The notes beneath the pieces are model-generated. The model did no database searches. It worked only from the letters and a program-made list of their open reading frames with translations, and was not told the origin of the DNA. DNA of 64,000 nucleotides. Source: Cellulomonas sp. NTE-D12. Its GTDB lineage: Bacteria; Actinomycetota; Actinomycetes; Actinomycetales; Cellulomonadaceae. Positions within the stretch are counted from its first letter, which is position 1. Each line of letters starts with the position of its first letter. The position numbers and the translations under genes are program-made. The stretch is from assembly GCF_027923705.1 (NCBI RefSeq), contig NZ_AP026442.1:3534001-3598000 (forward strand), read 5' to 3'. Below, one piece after another: positions 7,833-16,200 of this stretch.

Positions 7833-9519
7833 GGCGCAGGACCCGCGCCTCCCACGGGCGCAGCGGCGCGTCGACCGGCACGGTGTCGGGGTAGTTGCCG
7901 AGCAGCAGCTCGGCGTCGACCCAGCCGTCGAGCTCCGGCGGCAGCGGGCGGTCGGTGCCGGACCAGTTCGACAGCACCAGCAGCGGCGGGTAGCCCTCGA
8001 GCGTGCGCTCGAACACCCAGAGGTGCTCGTCGTCCGGCAGCAGCAGCCGGAACGCCCCGAGGGCGACCACCGGGTCCTTGTGCCGCAGCGCGATCAGCGC
8101 CCGGTAGTGCTCGAACACCGAACCGTCGGCACCGACCTGCGCGGCGGCGTTGAGCCAGCGGTGGTTCGGGTTGACCGGCAGCCAGGGCGTGCCGGTGCTG
8201 AACCCTGCGTGCGGGCCGTCGTCCCACTGCATCGGCGTGCGGGCGTTGTCGCGGCCGCGGCTGAGCAGCCCCTCGAAGGCCTTCGCCGCGGGCACCCCCG
8301 CCGCGAGCGCCTCGGCGTAGAAGTTGATCGACTCGATGTCGCGCAGCTGGTCGACGTGCTCCCACGGCGCGTTCGTCATCCCGAGCTCCTCGCCCTGGTA
8401 GACGAAGGGCGTCCCGCGGTGCAGGTGCAGCACGGTGGCCAGCGCCGTCGCCGACTCGCGCCACCACCGGCCGTCGTCGCCGAACCGCGACACGGCACGC
8501 GGCTGGTCGTGGTTGGACCAGTACAGGCTGTTCCAGCCGACGTCGCCGAGCCCCTCCTGCCAGCCCGCGAGCGACCTCTTCAGCGCCGGCAAGGACAGCG
8601 GCACCGGGTCGAACTTGGTGCGCCCCTGGTCCAACGACACGTGCTCGAACTGGAACACCATGCTCAGCTCGCCGCGGGACGGGTCGGTGAACAGGCGCGC
8701 CTGCTCCCACGTCACGCCCGGCATCTCGCCGACGGTCAGCAGGTCGTCACGGTCCGCGAGCACCTCGCGGTGCATCTCCGCGACGAACTCGTGGATGCGC
8801 GGCCCGGTGGCGTAGTGCGGGAACCCGTCACCGTAGGCGGCGCCTGGCGCGACGACGCCGTCGGGCAGGGCCGGGTCCTTGGAGATCAGGTTGATGACGT
8901 CCATCCGGAAGCCGTCGACGCCCCGGTCCAGCCACCACCGCATCATCGCGTGGATCGCCGCCCGCACCTGCGGGTTCTCCCAGTTGAGGTCCGGCTGCTT
9001 GGCGGCGAACAGGTGCAGGTAGTACTCGCCCGTCGCCTCGTCCCACGTCCACGTGGGCCCGGAGAAGAAGGAGCCCCAGTTGGTCGGCTCCGCACCGGGC
9101 GTGCCGCCGACGAAGCCCGGGCGCGGGGGCCGCCACCAGTACCAGTCCCGCTTGGGGCTGGTACGCGACGACCGGGACTCGACGAACCACGCGTGCTCGT
9201 CGGAGGTGTGGTTGACGACGAGGTCCAGCACGATGCGGATGCCGCGGTCGTGGGCGGCCGCGATCAGCTCGTCGAGGTCCGCGAGCGTGCCGAACACCGG
9301 GTCGATCGCCTGGTAGTCGCTGATGTCGTACCCGTTGTCGGCGTGCGGGGACGCGTACACCGGGGAGAGCCAGATCGCGTCGATGCCGAGGGTGGCGAGG
9401 TGGTCGAGGCGGGCGGTGATGCCGCGCAGGTCGCCGACGCCGTCACCGTCCGAGTCGGCGAAGCTGCGCGGGTACACCTGGTAGACGACGGCCGAGCGCC
9501 ACCACGGCTCGGCGCTCAC
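7825..9519 (-). CDS. GH13 oligo-1,6-glucosidase / alpha-glucosidase
   Basis: The 564-aa cytoplasmic glycoside hydrolase has the complete GH13 set: VVYQVYPRSFADSDGDGVGD at the start, DLVVNHTS, the nucleophile D207 in FRMDVIN, the acid/base E265 in VGEMPG, and D338 in SNHDQP. The alpha-1,6-type insertion and RTPMQWDD support oligo-1,6-glucosidase (IMO-hydrolysing) over maltase specificity; this subfamily call is inference. The GTG at 9519 overlaps the GH66 gene stop as GTGA, indicating translational coupling. It is the last gene of the importer operon and would split imported isomalto-oligosaccharides to glucose. Confidence 0.92.
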   Translation of the reverse strand: MSAEPWWRSAVVYQVYPRSFADSDGDGVGDLRGITARLDHLATLGIDAIWLSPVYASPHADNGYDISDYQAIDPVFGTLADLDELIAAAHDRGIRIVLDLVVNHTSDEHAWFVESRSSRTSPKRDWYWWRPPRPGFVGGTPGAEPTNWGSFFSGPTWTWDEATGEYYLHLFAAKQPDLNWENPQVRAAIHAMMRWWLDRGVDGFRMDVINLISKDPALPDGVVAPGAAYGDGFPHYATGPRIHEFVAEMHREVLADRDDLLTVGEMPGVTWEQARLFTDPSRGELSMVFQFEHVSLDQGRTKFDPVPLSLPALKRSLAGWQEGLGDVGWNSLYWSNHDQPRAVSRFGDDGRWWRESATALATVLHLHRGTPFVYQGEELGMTNAPWEHVDQLRDIESINFYAEALAAGVPAAKAFEGLLSRGRDNARTPMQWDDGPHAGFSTGTPWLPVNPNHRWLNAAAQVGADGSVFEHYRALIALRHKDPVVALGAFRLLLPDDEHLWVFERTLEGYPPLLVLSNWSGTDRPLPPELDGWVDAELLLGNYPDTVPVDAPLRPWEARVLRRR

Positions 9520-11186
9520 CGGGCACCGTCCAGGTCCACGACCACCAGCTGCCAGGTCGCCAGGGGCGGCAGCGGCGCGGCGGCGTACTCGCCGTCCGGC
9601 ACCACCGGGACCGGCTCGAGCCGGCCGCTGCCGTCCGGATCCGCGACGAGCACCGTCGGCAGGGCCGACCCGGCGCGCCGCATCCGCAGCACCCCCGCAC
9701 CGGGGTCGCCCGGCGGCTGGTGCGGGGCGTCCCACTCGGTGTCGGCCTGCCCGACCAGGTTCACCAGGTGGATCACCAGCCGCCCGTCGACGTCCACCAC
9801 GCGCCGCCACACGGTCCCCGCCACGGCATCGCTGCTGGTCGGCGCCTCGGGATAGGTCACGTCGAGCGCCTCGTTGTAGGCGCCGACCCAGGCCCCGGTC
9901 ACGTCGGCCGCCTGCGGCGCGAGCAGCAGCTCGTCGTGCTCGGCCAGGAAGTCGTACCACCGGTGCAGCTGCGCCAGGGTCGACGGCTCGGCGGCGTGGT
10001 GGCGCACGTAGTAGGGGTCGACCAGCACGTGGCCGCTCTCTCCCGCCAGCAGCTGCGTCGCGCCGTGCGAGAAGAGGGTCGCCATGGTCAGGGCGGTCGC
10101 CTGGTCGGCCTGCGCGGCCGGCGCCGTGGAGTAGACGTGCTGGTAGGCGGCGATCACGACGGGCCGGCCGGCGCCCGCCGCGCGGGCGCGCGTCACCACC
10201 TCGGCCAGGGACGCCAGCGTGGTGTGCGGCGGCCAGACCTCGATGTACACCGCGTCCTGCGGGGCGTCGGCCGTGGCCCACGTCGGGAAGTCGTTGACGT
10301 TGTTGAACACCAGGCGCTGCTCCGGCAGACCCGCGCGGACCGCCTCGAGGAACGACCGGAACGACCGTGCGAGGTCCACGGGCGTCCCGTCCACCAGCTG
10401 CGCGCGGCGCGGGAACCCGTACTGGTCGAGGTGGAACCCGGCGAGGCCGAGCTCGCGGACGGCGCCCTGCAGGTCCGCCACCAGGTGCTCCTGCCAGTCC
10501 CGGGCGGCGGGGTCCACCAGCCACAGGAAGTCGCCGAGCGTCCACGGCTCGCCGTCGGTGCGCAGCATCGCCCGGTGCGCCCAGGACGCCCACTCGTCAC
10601 GGCCCACGGCGTACACCGCGGCGTAGCCGAGCGCGTCGCTGCCGGCGTCCGCGAGCGCGGCGGCCAGGCGCCGGACGGTGGCCAGCGAGATCGTCTGGCC
10701 CAGGGCGTCCTGGTACTCCGGGCCGCCGCCGAGCAGGTCGGCGTGCCGGTAGGCCCAGTCGTAGAGCTGGACGGCGTCGAGGTGCAGCCGGCGGGCCAGG
10801 TCGACGACGCCGGCGACGTCCTTGTCCTGGCCGTACGAGGCGACGAACCCGTACCGCATGCGGGCCCGCGGGCGGTCCGTGACCAGGACGGCCGTGCGCA
10901 GCGGCGCGGCCTCCGGCGCGTCCGTCGCGTCCGAGCCGACGGACGCATCCGGCCCGTTCGACGACGGCACCAGCCGCACGCCGTACCCGCCCTCCGGCAG
11001 CGTGCCCAGGTCGACGACGCCGACGCCGGCGACCGGCACGGTCCGCACCAGCTCGCCGAGATGGTGCACCTGCAGCTCACCGGTGACGTCTCCGCGCACC
11101 TCGACCAGCACGGGCTCGTCGGCGGCGTAGCGCGCCTTGGTCGGCAGCAGGTCGGGGGCGGCGGGCGGGACGGATGACGTGGGCAT
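9516..11186 (-). CDS. GH66 family dextranase-like glycoside hydrolase
   Basis: The 556-aa protein has an N-terminal beta domain (about 1-100) and then a TIM barrel with MRYGFVASYGQ, VQLYDWAYRHADL, GFHLDQYG (candidate nucleophile D254) and YIEVWP (candidate acid/base E316). These are the GH66 landmarks shared by endo-dextranases and cycloisomaltooligosaccharide glucanotransferases. A C-terminal beta domain ends the chain. No signal peptide is seen at MPTSSVPPAAPDLLP, so it probably acts in the cytoplasm on imported alpha-1,6-glucans, unlike secreted dextranases. ATG at 11186 has AGGAG six bases upstream. It is coupled to the downstream GH13 gene. Confidence 0.85.
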   Translation of the reverse strand: MPTSSVPPAAPDLLPTKARYAADEPVLVEVRGDVTGELQVHHLGELVRTVPVAGVGVVDLGTLPEGGYGVRLVPSSNGPDASVGSDATDAPEAAPLRTAVLVTDRPRARMRYGFVASYGQDKDVAGVVDLARRLHLDAVQLYDWAYRHADLLGGGPEYQDALGQTISLATVRRLAAALADAGSDALGYAAVYAVGRDEWASWAHRAMLRTDGEPWTLGDFLWLVDPAARDWQEHLVADLQGAVRELGLAGFHLDQYGFPRRAQLVDGTPVDLARSFRSFLEAVRAGLPEQRLVFNNVNDFPTWATADAPQDAVYIEVWPPHTTLASLAEVVTRARAAGAGRPVVIAAYQHVYSTAPAAQADQATALTMATLFSHGATQLLAGESGHVLVDPYYVRHHAAEPSTLAQLHRWYDFLAEHDELLLAPQAADVTGAWVGAYNEALDVTYPEAPTSSDAVAGTVWRRVVDVDGRLVIHLVNLVGQADTEWDAPHQPPGDPGAGVLRMRRAGSALPTVLVADPDGSGRLEPVPVVPDGEYAAAPLPPLATWQLVVVDLDGAR

Positions 11187-11214
11187 GGTGCTCCTGCACC
11201 CCGGGGGTGCTCGG

Positions 11215-11268
11215 TCGTGGCGGGAAGGGTCGTGGCGGGAAGGGTCGTGGTGGGAAGGGTCGTGACGG
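11215..11268. repeat. 15-bp tandem repeat, 3.6 units
   Basis: Units TCGTGGCGGGAAGGG at 11215 and 11230 are identical. The unit at 11245 differs at one base, and a partial unit follows at 11260. It lies in the 126-bp gap between the permease stop and the GH66 start. A slippage-prone minisatellite is the simplest reading. Confidence 0.9.
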
Positions 11269-11312
11269 ACGGAGTCGGTGGGGTGGCCCGCGGAGGGTGG
11301 CGGGCCGGCGGG

Positions 11313-12158
11313 TCAGCTCTTCAGGGCGCCGTTGGTCAGCCCGGCGACGAGCTGGCGCTGGAACGTCACGTACACGGCGATGACGGGGACGACGGCGATC
11401 ACCGACGCGGCGAACACCAGCCCCCACGACGTCCCGTGCTGCCCCTGGAACAGGGCGATGCCGATCGGCAGGGTCCGCTTGGACACGTCGTTGATCACGG
11501 TCAGCGCCCAGACGAACTCGTCCCAGCTGCCGAGGAACGTGAAGATCGCCACCGTGGCCAGCGCGGGCTTGGACAGCGGGATCGCCAGGTTCCAGTACCG
11601 CCGCCAGGCGCCGGCGCCGTCGATGACCATCGCCTCGTCGAGCTCCATCGGGATCTGCTCGAAGAAGGCGCGGAGCAGGAACGTCGAGAAGGCGATCTGC
11701 GTGCCGACGTAGAACGGCACCAGGCCGGGCAGCGAGTCCAGCAGCCCGAGGTTCTTGGCCAGCAGGAACTGCGGGATGATCAGCAGCATCGTCGGGATGG
11801 TCAGCCCGACCACCACCGTGCCGAACAGCACGCCCTTGCCGGGGAACCGGAACCGGGCGAACCCGTAGGCCATCATCGAGGCGAGCAGCACGGTGCCGAC
11901 CGTCGTGGCGACCGCCACCGACGCAGAGTTGAGGAAGTACCGGCCGAAGTTGTTGGCCCCCCACGCCTGCGTGTAGTTGTCCAGCGTCGGGCTCTTCGGG
12001 ATCAGCCGCGGCGGGTACTCCAGCAGCAGGGTGTGCGCCTTGAGCGACGTGGACACCATGTAGCCGAACGGCAGCGCCAGCACCACCGCGGCGCCGATCA
12101 GCAGCGCGTACCGGACCCCGGCGACGGTGACCCGCCGCGAGCGCGGCCCGGCGATCAC
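11313..12158 (-). CDS. Carbohydrate ABC transporter permease (MalG type)
   Basis: The 281-aa membrane protein has six predicted transmembrane segments and the EAA loop ELDEAMVIDGAGAWRRYWNLAIPLSKPALAT (about 185-215) that contacts the ATPase. It ends with QRQLVAGLTNGALKS, the typical C-terminus of MalG/CUT1 permeases. The GTG at 12158 overlaps the stop of the MalF-type permease as GTGA. It is the second half of the heterodimeric channel for the binding protein at 13180. Confidence 0.93.
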   Translation of the reverse strand: MIAGPRSRRVTVAGVRYALLIGAAVVLALPFGYMVSTSLKAHTLLLEYPPRLIPKSPTLDNYTQAWGANNFGRYFLNSASVAVATTVGTVLLASMMAYGFARFRFPGKGVLFGTVVVGLTIPTMLLIIPQFLLAKNLGLLDSLPGLVPFYVGTQIAFSTFLLRAFFEQIPMELDEAMVIDGAGAWRRYWNLAIPLSKPALATVAIFTFLGSWDEFVWALTVINDVSKRTLPIGIALFQGQHGTSWGLVFAASVIAVVPVIAVYVTFQRQLVAGLTNGALKS

Positions 12159-13123
12159 TTCGCACCCCCGTCGGCAGTACGCCGCGCCCACCAGTACTGC
12201 AGCCCGGCGATCACCAGCACCAGGCCCGTCAGCAGGAACGAGATCGCCGACCCGTACCCGAAGTCCAGGTACCCGAACGCCTGCCGGTACATGTAGGTCA
12301 GCGGCACCTGCGTCTGGTCCAGCGGGCCGCCGTTGGTCATCAGCAGCACCGACGTGAACACGTTGAACCCGCCGATGACCAGCAGGATCACCACCGTCAC
12401 CATGGTCGGGCGGATGAACGGCATCGACACGTGCTTGAACCGCCGCCAGGCCCCGGCACCGTCCAGCGCGGCCGCCTCGTGCAGCTCGCGCGGCACGCCG
12501 GTCAGCGCTGCCAGGAAGATCAGCATCGACCAGCCGACGCCCTTCCAGACGCCCAGCGCCCCGATGGCGACCATCGCCGTCCACCGCTGCCCGAGCCAGT
12601 TCACGGGGTGGCCCACCACGCCGAGCACGTCGACCAGGAACCAGTTGACGACGCCGTGGTCGGTGGCGAACAGGTACTGGAACAGCAGCGACACCACCAC
12701 CCAGCTGGTGACCACGGGGAGGTAGAACAGCACCCGGAACAGCGTTCGACCGGGCAGGACGGTGTCGAGCAGCACCGCCAGGCCCAGGCCGATCAGGATC
12801 TGGGTCGGCACCGTGGTGAGCATGTAGACGCCGGCGTTGACGAACGAACGGGCCAGCACCGGGTCGTGCAGCGCCCGGGTGTAGTTGGCCAGCCCGATCC
12901 AGGGGCTCTCGGCACCCGGCGTGATCTTGTAGTCGCGCAGGCTGATCAGCAGCGCCTGCACCGCCGGCCAGCCGATCACCAGCAGGTACAGGGCGAAGCC
13001 GGGGACGATGAAGACGAGCCCCGCCCAGCCCGCCCGCCGGCGGGGCGAACCGGGCGTGCGCCGGTCCGTCCCGCCGGGGGCGGTGCGGGTGACCGACCCG
13101 ATCGCCGGGGTGGTGGTGGTCAT
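12155..13123 (-). CDS. Carbohydrate ABC transporter permease (MalF type)
   Basis: The 322-aa permease has an N-terminal Arg-rich tail, six hydrophobic segments beginning with AGLVFIVPGFALYLL, and the EAA loop ELHEAAALDGAGAWRRFKHVSMPFIRPT near 235. The MTNGGPLDQTQVPLTYMY region is typical of CUT1 sugar importers. It sits between the binding protein gene and the MalG-type permease, with a GTGA overlap to the latter. No ATPase gene is found in the locus, so the importer probably shares a general MsiK/MsmK ATPase encoded elsewhere. Confidence 0.93.
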   Translation of the reverse strand: MTTTTPAIGSVTRTAPGGTDRRTPGSPRRRAGWAGLVFIVPGFALYLLVIGWPAVQALLISLRDYKITPGAESPWIGLANYTRALHDPVLARSFVNAGVYMLTTVPTQILIGLGLAVLLDTVLPGRTLFRVLFYLPVVTSWVVVSLLFQYLFATDHGVVNWFLVDVLGVVGHPVNWLGQRWTAMVAIGALGVWKGVGWSMLIFLAALTGVPRELHEAAALDGAGAWRRFKHVSMPFIRPTMVTVVILLVIGGFNVFTSVLLMTNGGPLDQTQVPLTYMYRQAFGYLDFGYGSAISFLLTGLVLVIAGLQYWWARRTADGGAK

Positions 13124-13179
13124 GGTCGGTCCGTTCCGCTGGTCGGGGTGGTGCGGTCGAACAGGTCAGGCGGGGCGCG

Positions 13180-14490
13180 TCAGCCGGCGTACTTCGCCAG
13201 CAGCGGGTCGATCTGCGCGGCGGCCTGGTCGAGGGCGTCCTGCACGCTGACGTCGCCCTGCAGCGCCTTCTGGATCTGCGCCTTGAGGATGTCGTCGATC
13301 TTCGGCCAGGCCGGGGTCGGCGTCCGCGGCCGGGCGGTGGCCAGCTGCGTGACGAACGGGCCGTAGTAGGCGTTGATGCTGGTCAGCTGGTCGCCGAGGT
13401 TGGACAGCACCGGCATCTGACCGACCTTGGCCATCGCCAGCTGCGCGTCCTGCGACAGCAGGTAGCGCAGGAACTCCGCAGCCGCGTCCTTGTTCTTCGA
13501 GGACTTGGTCAGCACCACCGACTCGCCGCCGACCACGGAGATGCTGCCGCCGTCACCGGACGGCACCGGTGCCGCCTTGAGCTGGAACTGCGGGTACTGC
13601 GAGGCGAAGATCGGGTACATCCACGGGCCGTCGAGGATCGTGGCGTACTTGCCGGTCGCCAGGCCGTCGGACGTGGCGGTGCCGCCCGTGCCGCCCAGGA
13701 TGATGTCCGGGATCGCCTTCTGCTTGTACAGGTCCACCAGCAGCTGCACACCCGCGACGGACGCCGCCGAGTTCAGGTAACCGGTCGCCTTGGTCACCTC
13801 GTCGTCGGTGACGGCGCCGCCGGCGCTCCAGATCCAGGGCAGCACGTTCCAGCCGGACGTGCTGTTGTCGGCGAAGGTCGAGACGCCGGCCGCGGTCAGC
13901 TTGGGGGCGTCGGCGCGCAGGTCGGCGAACGTCGCCGGCGGCGTGGTGATGCCCGCCTTCGCCAGGGCGTCGGAGTTGTAGAGCAGCACGCGCGTGTTCG
14001 TGTCGAGCGGCAGGCCGTAGTAGTGGCCCTTCCACGCATTGGTGGCCAGCGCGCCCTTGTAGACCTGGGCGGAGTAGGTGCTGAAGTCCGGCATCTGCTG
14101 GTCGAGCGGCACCAGCACGCCGAGGTCAGCCAGCTCGGGGACCCACATGATGTCGGAGCGCACCAGGTCGGGCAGCGTGTCGCCGGCGACGGCCGTCACC
14201 AGCTTCTGGTGCAGCTGGTCGTAGGGCACCGCCACGTCGGTCACCTTCACGCCGGGGTGCAGCTGCTCGAACTTGGGGATGATCACCGTCTCGAGCGTCT
14301 TCACCTCCTGCGAGTCCGCCGAGTAGGCGTGCCAGAAGGTGACCGTGCCGGAGATGGTGGCGCCTGCGGACGCGATGGGCGTCTGGGCGGCGCCCGCACC
14401 ACCGCCCGAGCTGCAGGCGGTGAGGGTCAGGGCGAGGGCCGCTGCCGCACCGATGGCGGTCAGGGCGGTCCTTCGGGCGGTGCTGAACAT
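13180..14490 (-). CDS. Sugar ABC transporter substrate-binding lipoprotein
   Basis: The 436-aa extracellular lipoprotein has a signal peptide ending in the lipobox LTAC (near residue 25). Type I binding-protein features follow: TISGTVTFWHAYSADS, VPYDQLHQKLVTAVAGDTLPDLVRSD and LDGPWMYPIF. ATG at 14490 follows GGAGG with a 6-nt gap, favouring it over the upstream ATG at 14517. It is the first gene of the isomalto-oligosaccharide importer operon and diverges from the ROK regulator. Substrate is inferred from the linked GH66 and GH13 enzymes. Confidence 0.93.
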   Translation of the reverse strand: MFSTARRTALTAIGAAAALALTLTACSSGGGAGAAQTPIASAGATISGTVTFWHAYSADSQEVKTLETVIIPKFEQLHPGVKVTDVAVPYDQLHQKLVTAVAGDTLPDLVRSDIMWVPELADLGVLVPLDQQMPDFSTYSAQVYKGALATNAWKGHYYGLPLDTNTRVLLYNSDALAKAGITTPPATFADLRADAPKLTAAGVSTFADNSTSGWNVLPWIWSAGGAVTDDEVTKATGYLNSAASVAGVQLLVDLYKQKAIPDIILGGTGGTATSDGLATGKYATILDGPWMYPIFASQYPQFQLKAAPVPSGDGGSISVVGGESVVLTKSSKNKDAAAEFLRYLLSQDAQLAMAKVGQMPVLSNLGDQLTSINAYYGPFVTQLATARPRTPTPAWPKIDDILKAQIQKALQGDVSVQDALDQAAAQIDPLLAKYAG

Positions 14491-14749
14491 CGTCGGCCTC
14501 CGGTGTTGGGACGTCATCGTCTCGCCACGCCTGCGGCGAACCCTGCCCCCGCCGGACCTGTCCGGCAACGGTCATCCGTGGCGTGTTTTCTTCGTGCCAA
14601 CACAAAGTGGCAGACAGCCAGACATCCGTCAAGCCAGGTGAAGTCACGTTCCGATCACGGGGTGGTGGCCGAGGATCGTTCCGCTGCGGCATAATCTGGC
14701 CACGTCGTCACGCCGTCCCGTCGTCCGACGTCGAACCAGGAGAGCGCCG
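14491..14749. promoter_or_regulatory. Divergent importer/ROK control region
   Basis: The region separates the binding-protein gene and the ROK regulator. On the minus strand TTGACG (14632-14627) is a good -35 for the importer; a possible weak -10 (CACTTT) follows 17 bp later. An inverted repeat TGCCA-N8-TGGCA at 14595-14612 overlaps and follows that -10 and is a candidate ROK operator. On the plus strand CATAAT at 14690-14695 is a candidate -10 for the regulator. All of this is by eye. Confidence 0.5.
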
Positions 14750-15913
14750 ATGCCCGCCACACCGTCGCGGTGGACGCAGCTGTCCGTGTCCGAGCGCCGG
14801 GTCGCCCTCGAGGTGCTGGTGCACGGCCCGCTGGCCCGTACCGAGCTGGCGCAGCGGCTCGAGCTGTCCACCCCGAGCCTGACGCGCCTGACCAAGCCGC
14901 TGGTCGACACCGGCGTGCTGCACGAGGTCGACGACCCGACGGACCCCGCCGCCCGCAACGGCGGCCGCCCGCTGCAGCCGCTGGACGTCGACCCCGGCCT
15001 CGACCACTTCGTCGGCATCAAGCTCACCGGCACGCGGGCGTTCGCGGCGCTCACCGACCTGCGGGCGGACATCGTGCACGCCGCCGACCTGCCGGTGGAG
15101 GACCACCGGCCCGAGGCGGTGGTCGAGCTGCTCGCCCGGCTGGTCGCGCAGGTCAGCGAGGGGCGGCCGGATGCGTGCGTCTGCGCCGTCGGAGTCGGGC
15201 TGGGCGGCATCGTGCGCGAGGACGTGCGGGTGGGGCGGGCGCCGTTCCTCGGCTGGCGCGACGTGGACCTCGGGGTGCTGCTGCGCGAGCGGCTCGGTCT
15301 CCCGGTGGTGCTGGCCAACGACCTCGACGCACTGATGGAGGCCGAGCACTGGTTCGGTGCCGGGCGTGACGTCAGCGACTTCGTCGCTCTGACCATCGGC
15401 GCCGCGGTCGGCTGCGGCCTGGTGGTCCACGACCGGCTGGTGCACGGCCGCGACTCCGGCCTGGGCTTGCTGGGCCACTTCCCGCTCGACCCGCTCGGGC
15501 CCGCGTGCCCCGACGGTCACCGCGGCTGCGCCAACGCGCTGCTGTCCATGGACGCGATCCAGACGCAGGCGGCGCTCGCGTCCGGCCGGGCGCTGACGTA
15601 CGACGAGGTGCTCGACCTGGCCGTCGCCGCCGACCCGATCGCTGACCAGATCGTCGGCAACGCCGCGCGCGCCTTCGGCGTCCTGATCGCGGACGTGGTG
15701 AACATCGCCCAGCCGCAGCGCGTGGTGCTGACCGGTGAGGGGATCCGGCTCGCCGAGGTGGGCTGGGACCGGCTGGTCGCCAGCATCCGCGAGCACCGCA
15801 ACCCGGAGGCGAGCGACGTCGACCTGCTCCTGGTCAAGGACGACCCGACCCTGTGGGCCCGGGGCGCGGCCGCCGTCGCCATCCAGCGCACCGTGCTGGC
15901 CACCCTGCCCTGA
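14750..15913 (+). CDS. ROK-family transcriptional regulator
   Basis: The 387-aa repressor has an N-terminal winged helix (VALEVLVHGPLARTELAQRL and STPSLTRLTKPLVDTG, about 18-55) followed by a ROK sugar-kinase-like domain. The domain keeps GVGLGGIV, LANDLDALMEAEHWFGAG and the zinc-site region with C253 and C260. The sequence there is CPDGHRGC, which departs from the canonical CGCGxxGC-type order. ATG at 14750 has AGGAGA seven bases upstream. It is divergent from the importer and just before a second GH13 gene, so it probably represses both in response to a glucoside or glucose. Confidence 0.88.
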   Translation: MPATPSRWTQLSVSERRVALEVLVHGPLARTELAQRLELSTPSLTRLTKPLVDTGVLHEVDDPTDPAARNGGRPLQPLDVDPGLDHFVGIKLTGTRAFAALTDLRADIVHAADLPVEDHRPEAVVELLARLVAQVSEGRPDACVCAVGVGLGGIVREDVRVGRAPFLGWRDVDLGVLLRERLGLPVVLANDLDALMEAEHWFGAGRDVSDFVALTIGAAVGCGLVVHDRLVHGRDSGLGLLGHFPLDPLGPACPDGHRGCANALLSMDAIQTQAALASGRALTYDEVLDLAVAADPIADQIVGNAARAFGVLIADVVNIAQPQRVVLTGEGIRLAEVGWDRLVASIREHRNPEASDVDLLLVKDDPTLWARGAAAVAIQRTVLATLP

Positions 15914-16200
15914 CCGCGCCGTCCGCACCCTCGTCGTCCGCACCTCCCTCGATCTCGACGCCGCCCGGACCCCTGCTGTTCACCGACGTCAGCCTGGGGA
16001 GGACGCCTCACCCCTTCGCGCTGTACGCCTGGTGTACGTACGCCAGGCGTACGACGTGAAATGGCACCCCCTTCCCCGCCGCGGCGCGCCGGGCGGGCTC
16101 CCGAGGGAGACGCCCGCCGAGACACCTGCGTGATCGCGCGCACGGCGACCGGCGCTCCCGTGGCCGCGCGGCGCCCGTGCGCCGGGGGTTCGATGGCGGG
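15914..16200. other. 287-bp intergenic spacer
   Basis: Apart from the palindrome at 16022-16053, nothing was recognised. The GTG of the next gene has no Shine-Dalgarno sequence and may be leaderless. Confidence 0.5.
16022..16053. repeat. Nested intergenic palindrome, copy 2
   Basis: TGTACGCCTGGTGTAC followed by GTACGCCAGGCGTACG. The left half matches copy 1 exactly; the right half has diverged at two dyad positions. It is preceded by CCCCTTCGCG, matching the C-T-T-C flank of copies 1 and 3. It lies 109 bp after the ROK stop. Confidence 0.85.

Noticed and set aside
9720..11177. Long plus-strand reading frame opposite the GH66 gene, and similar long antisense frames throughout
   Set aside because: These are GC-rich shadow frames rich in Arg, Ala and Gly without domain motifs; the opposite strand carries recognisable proteins.
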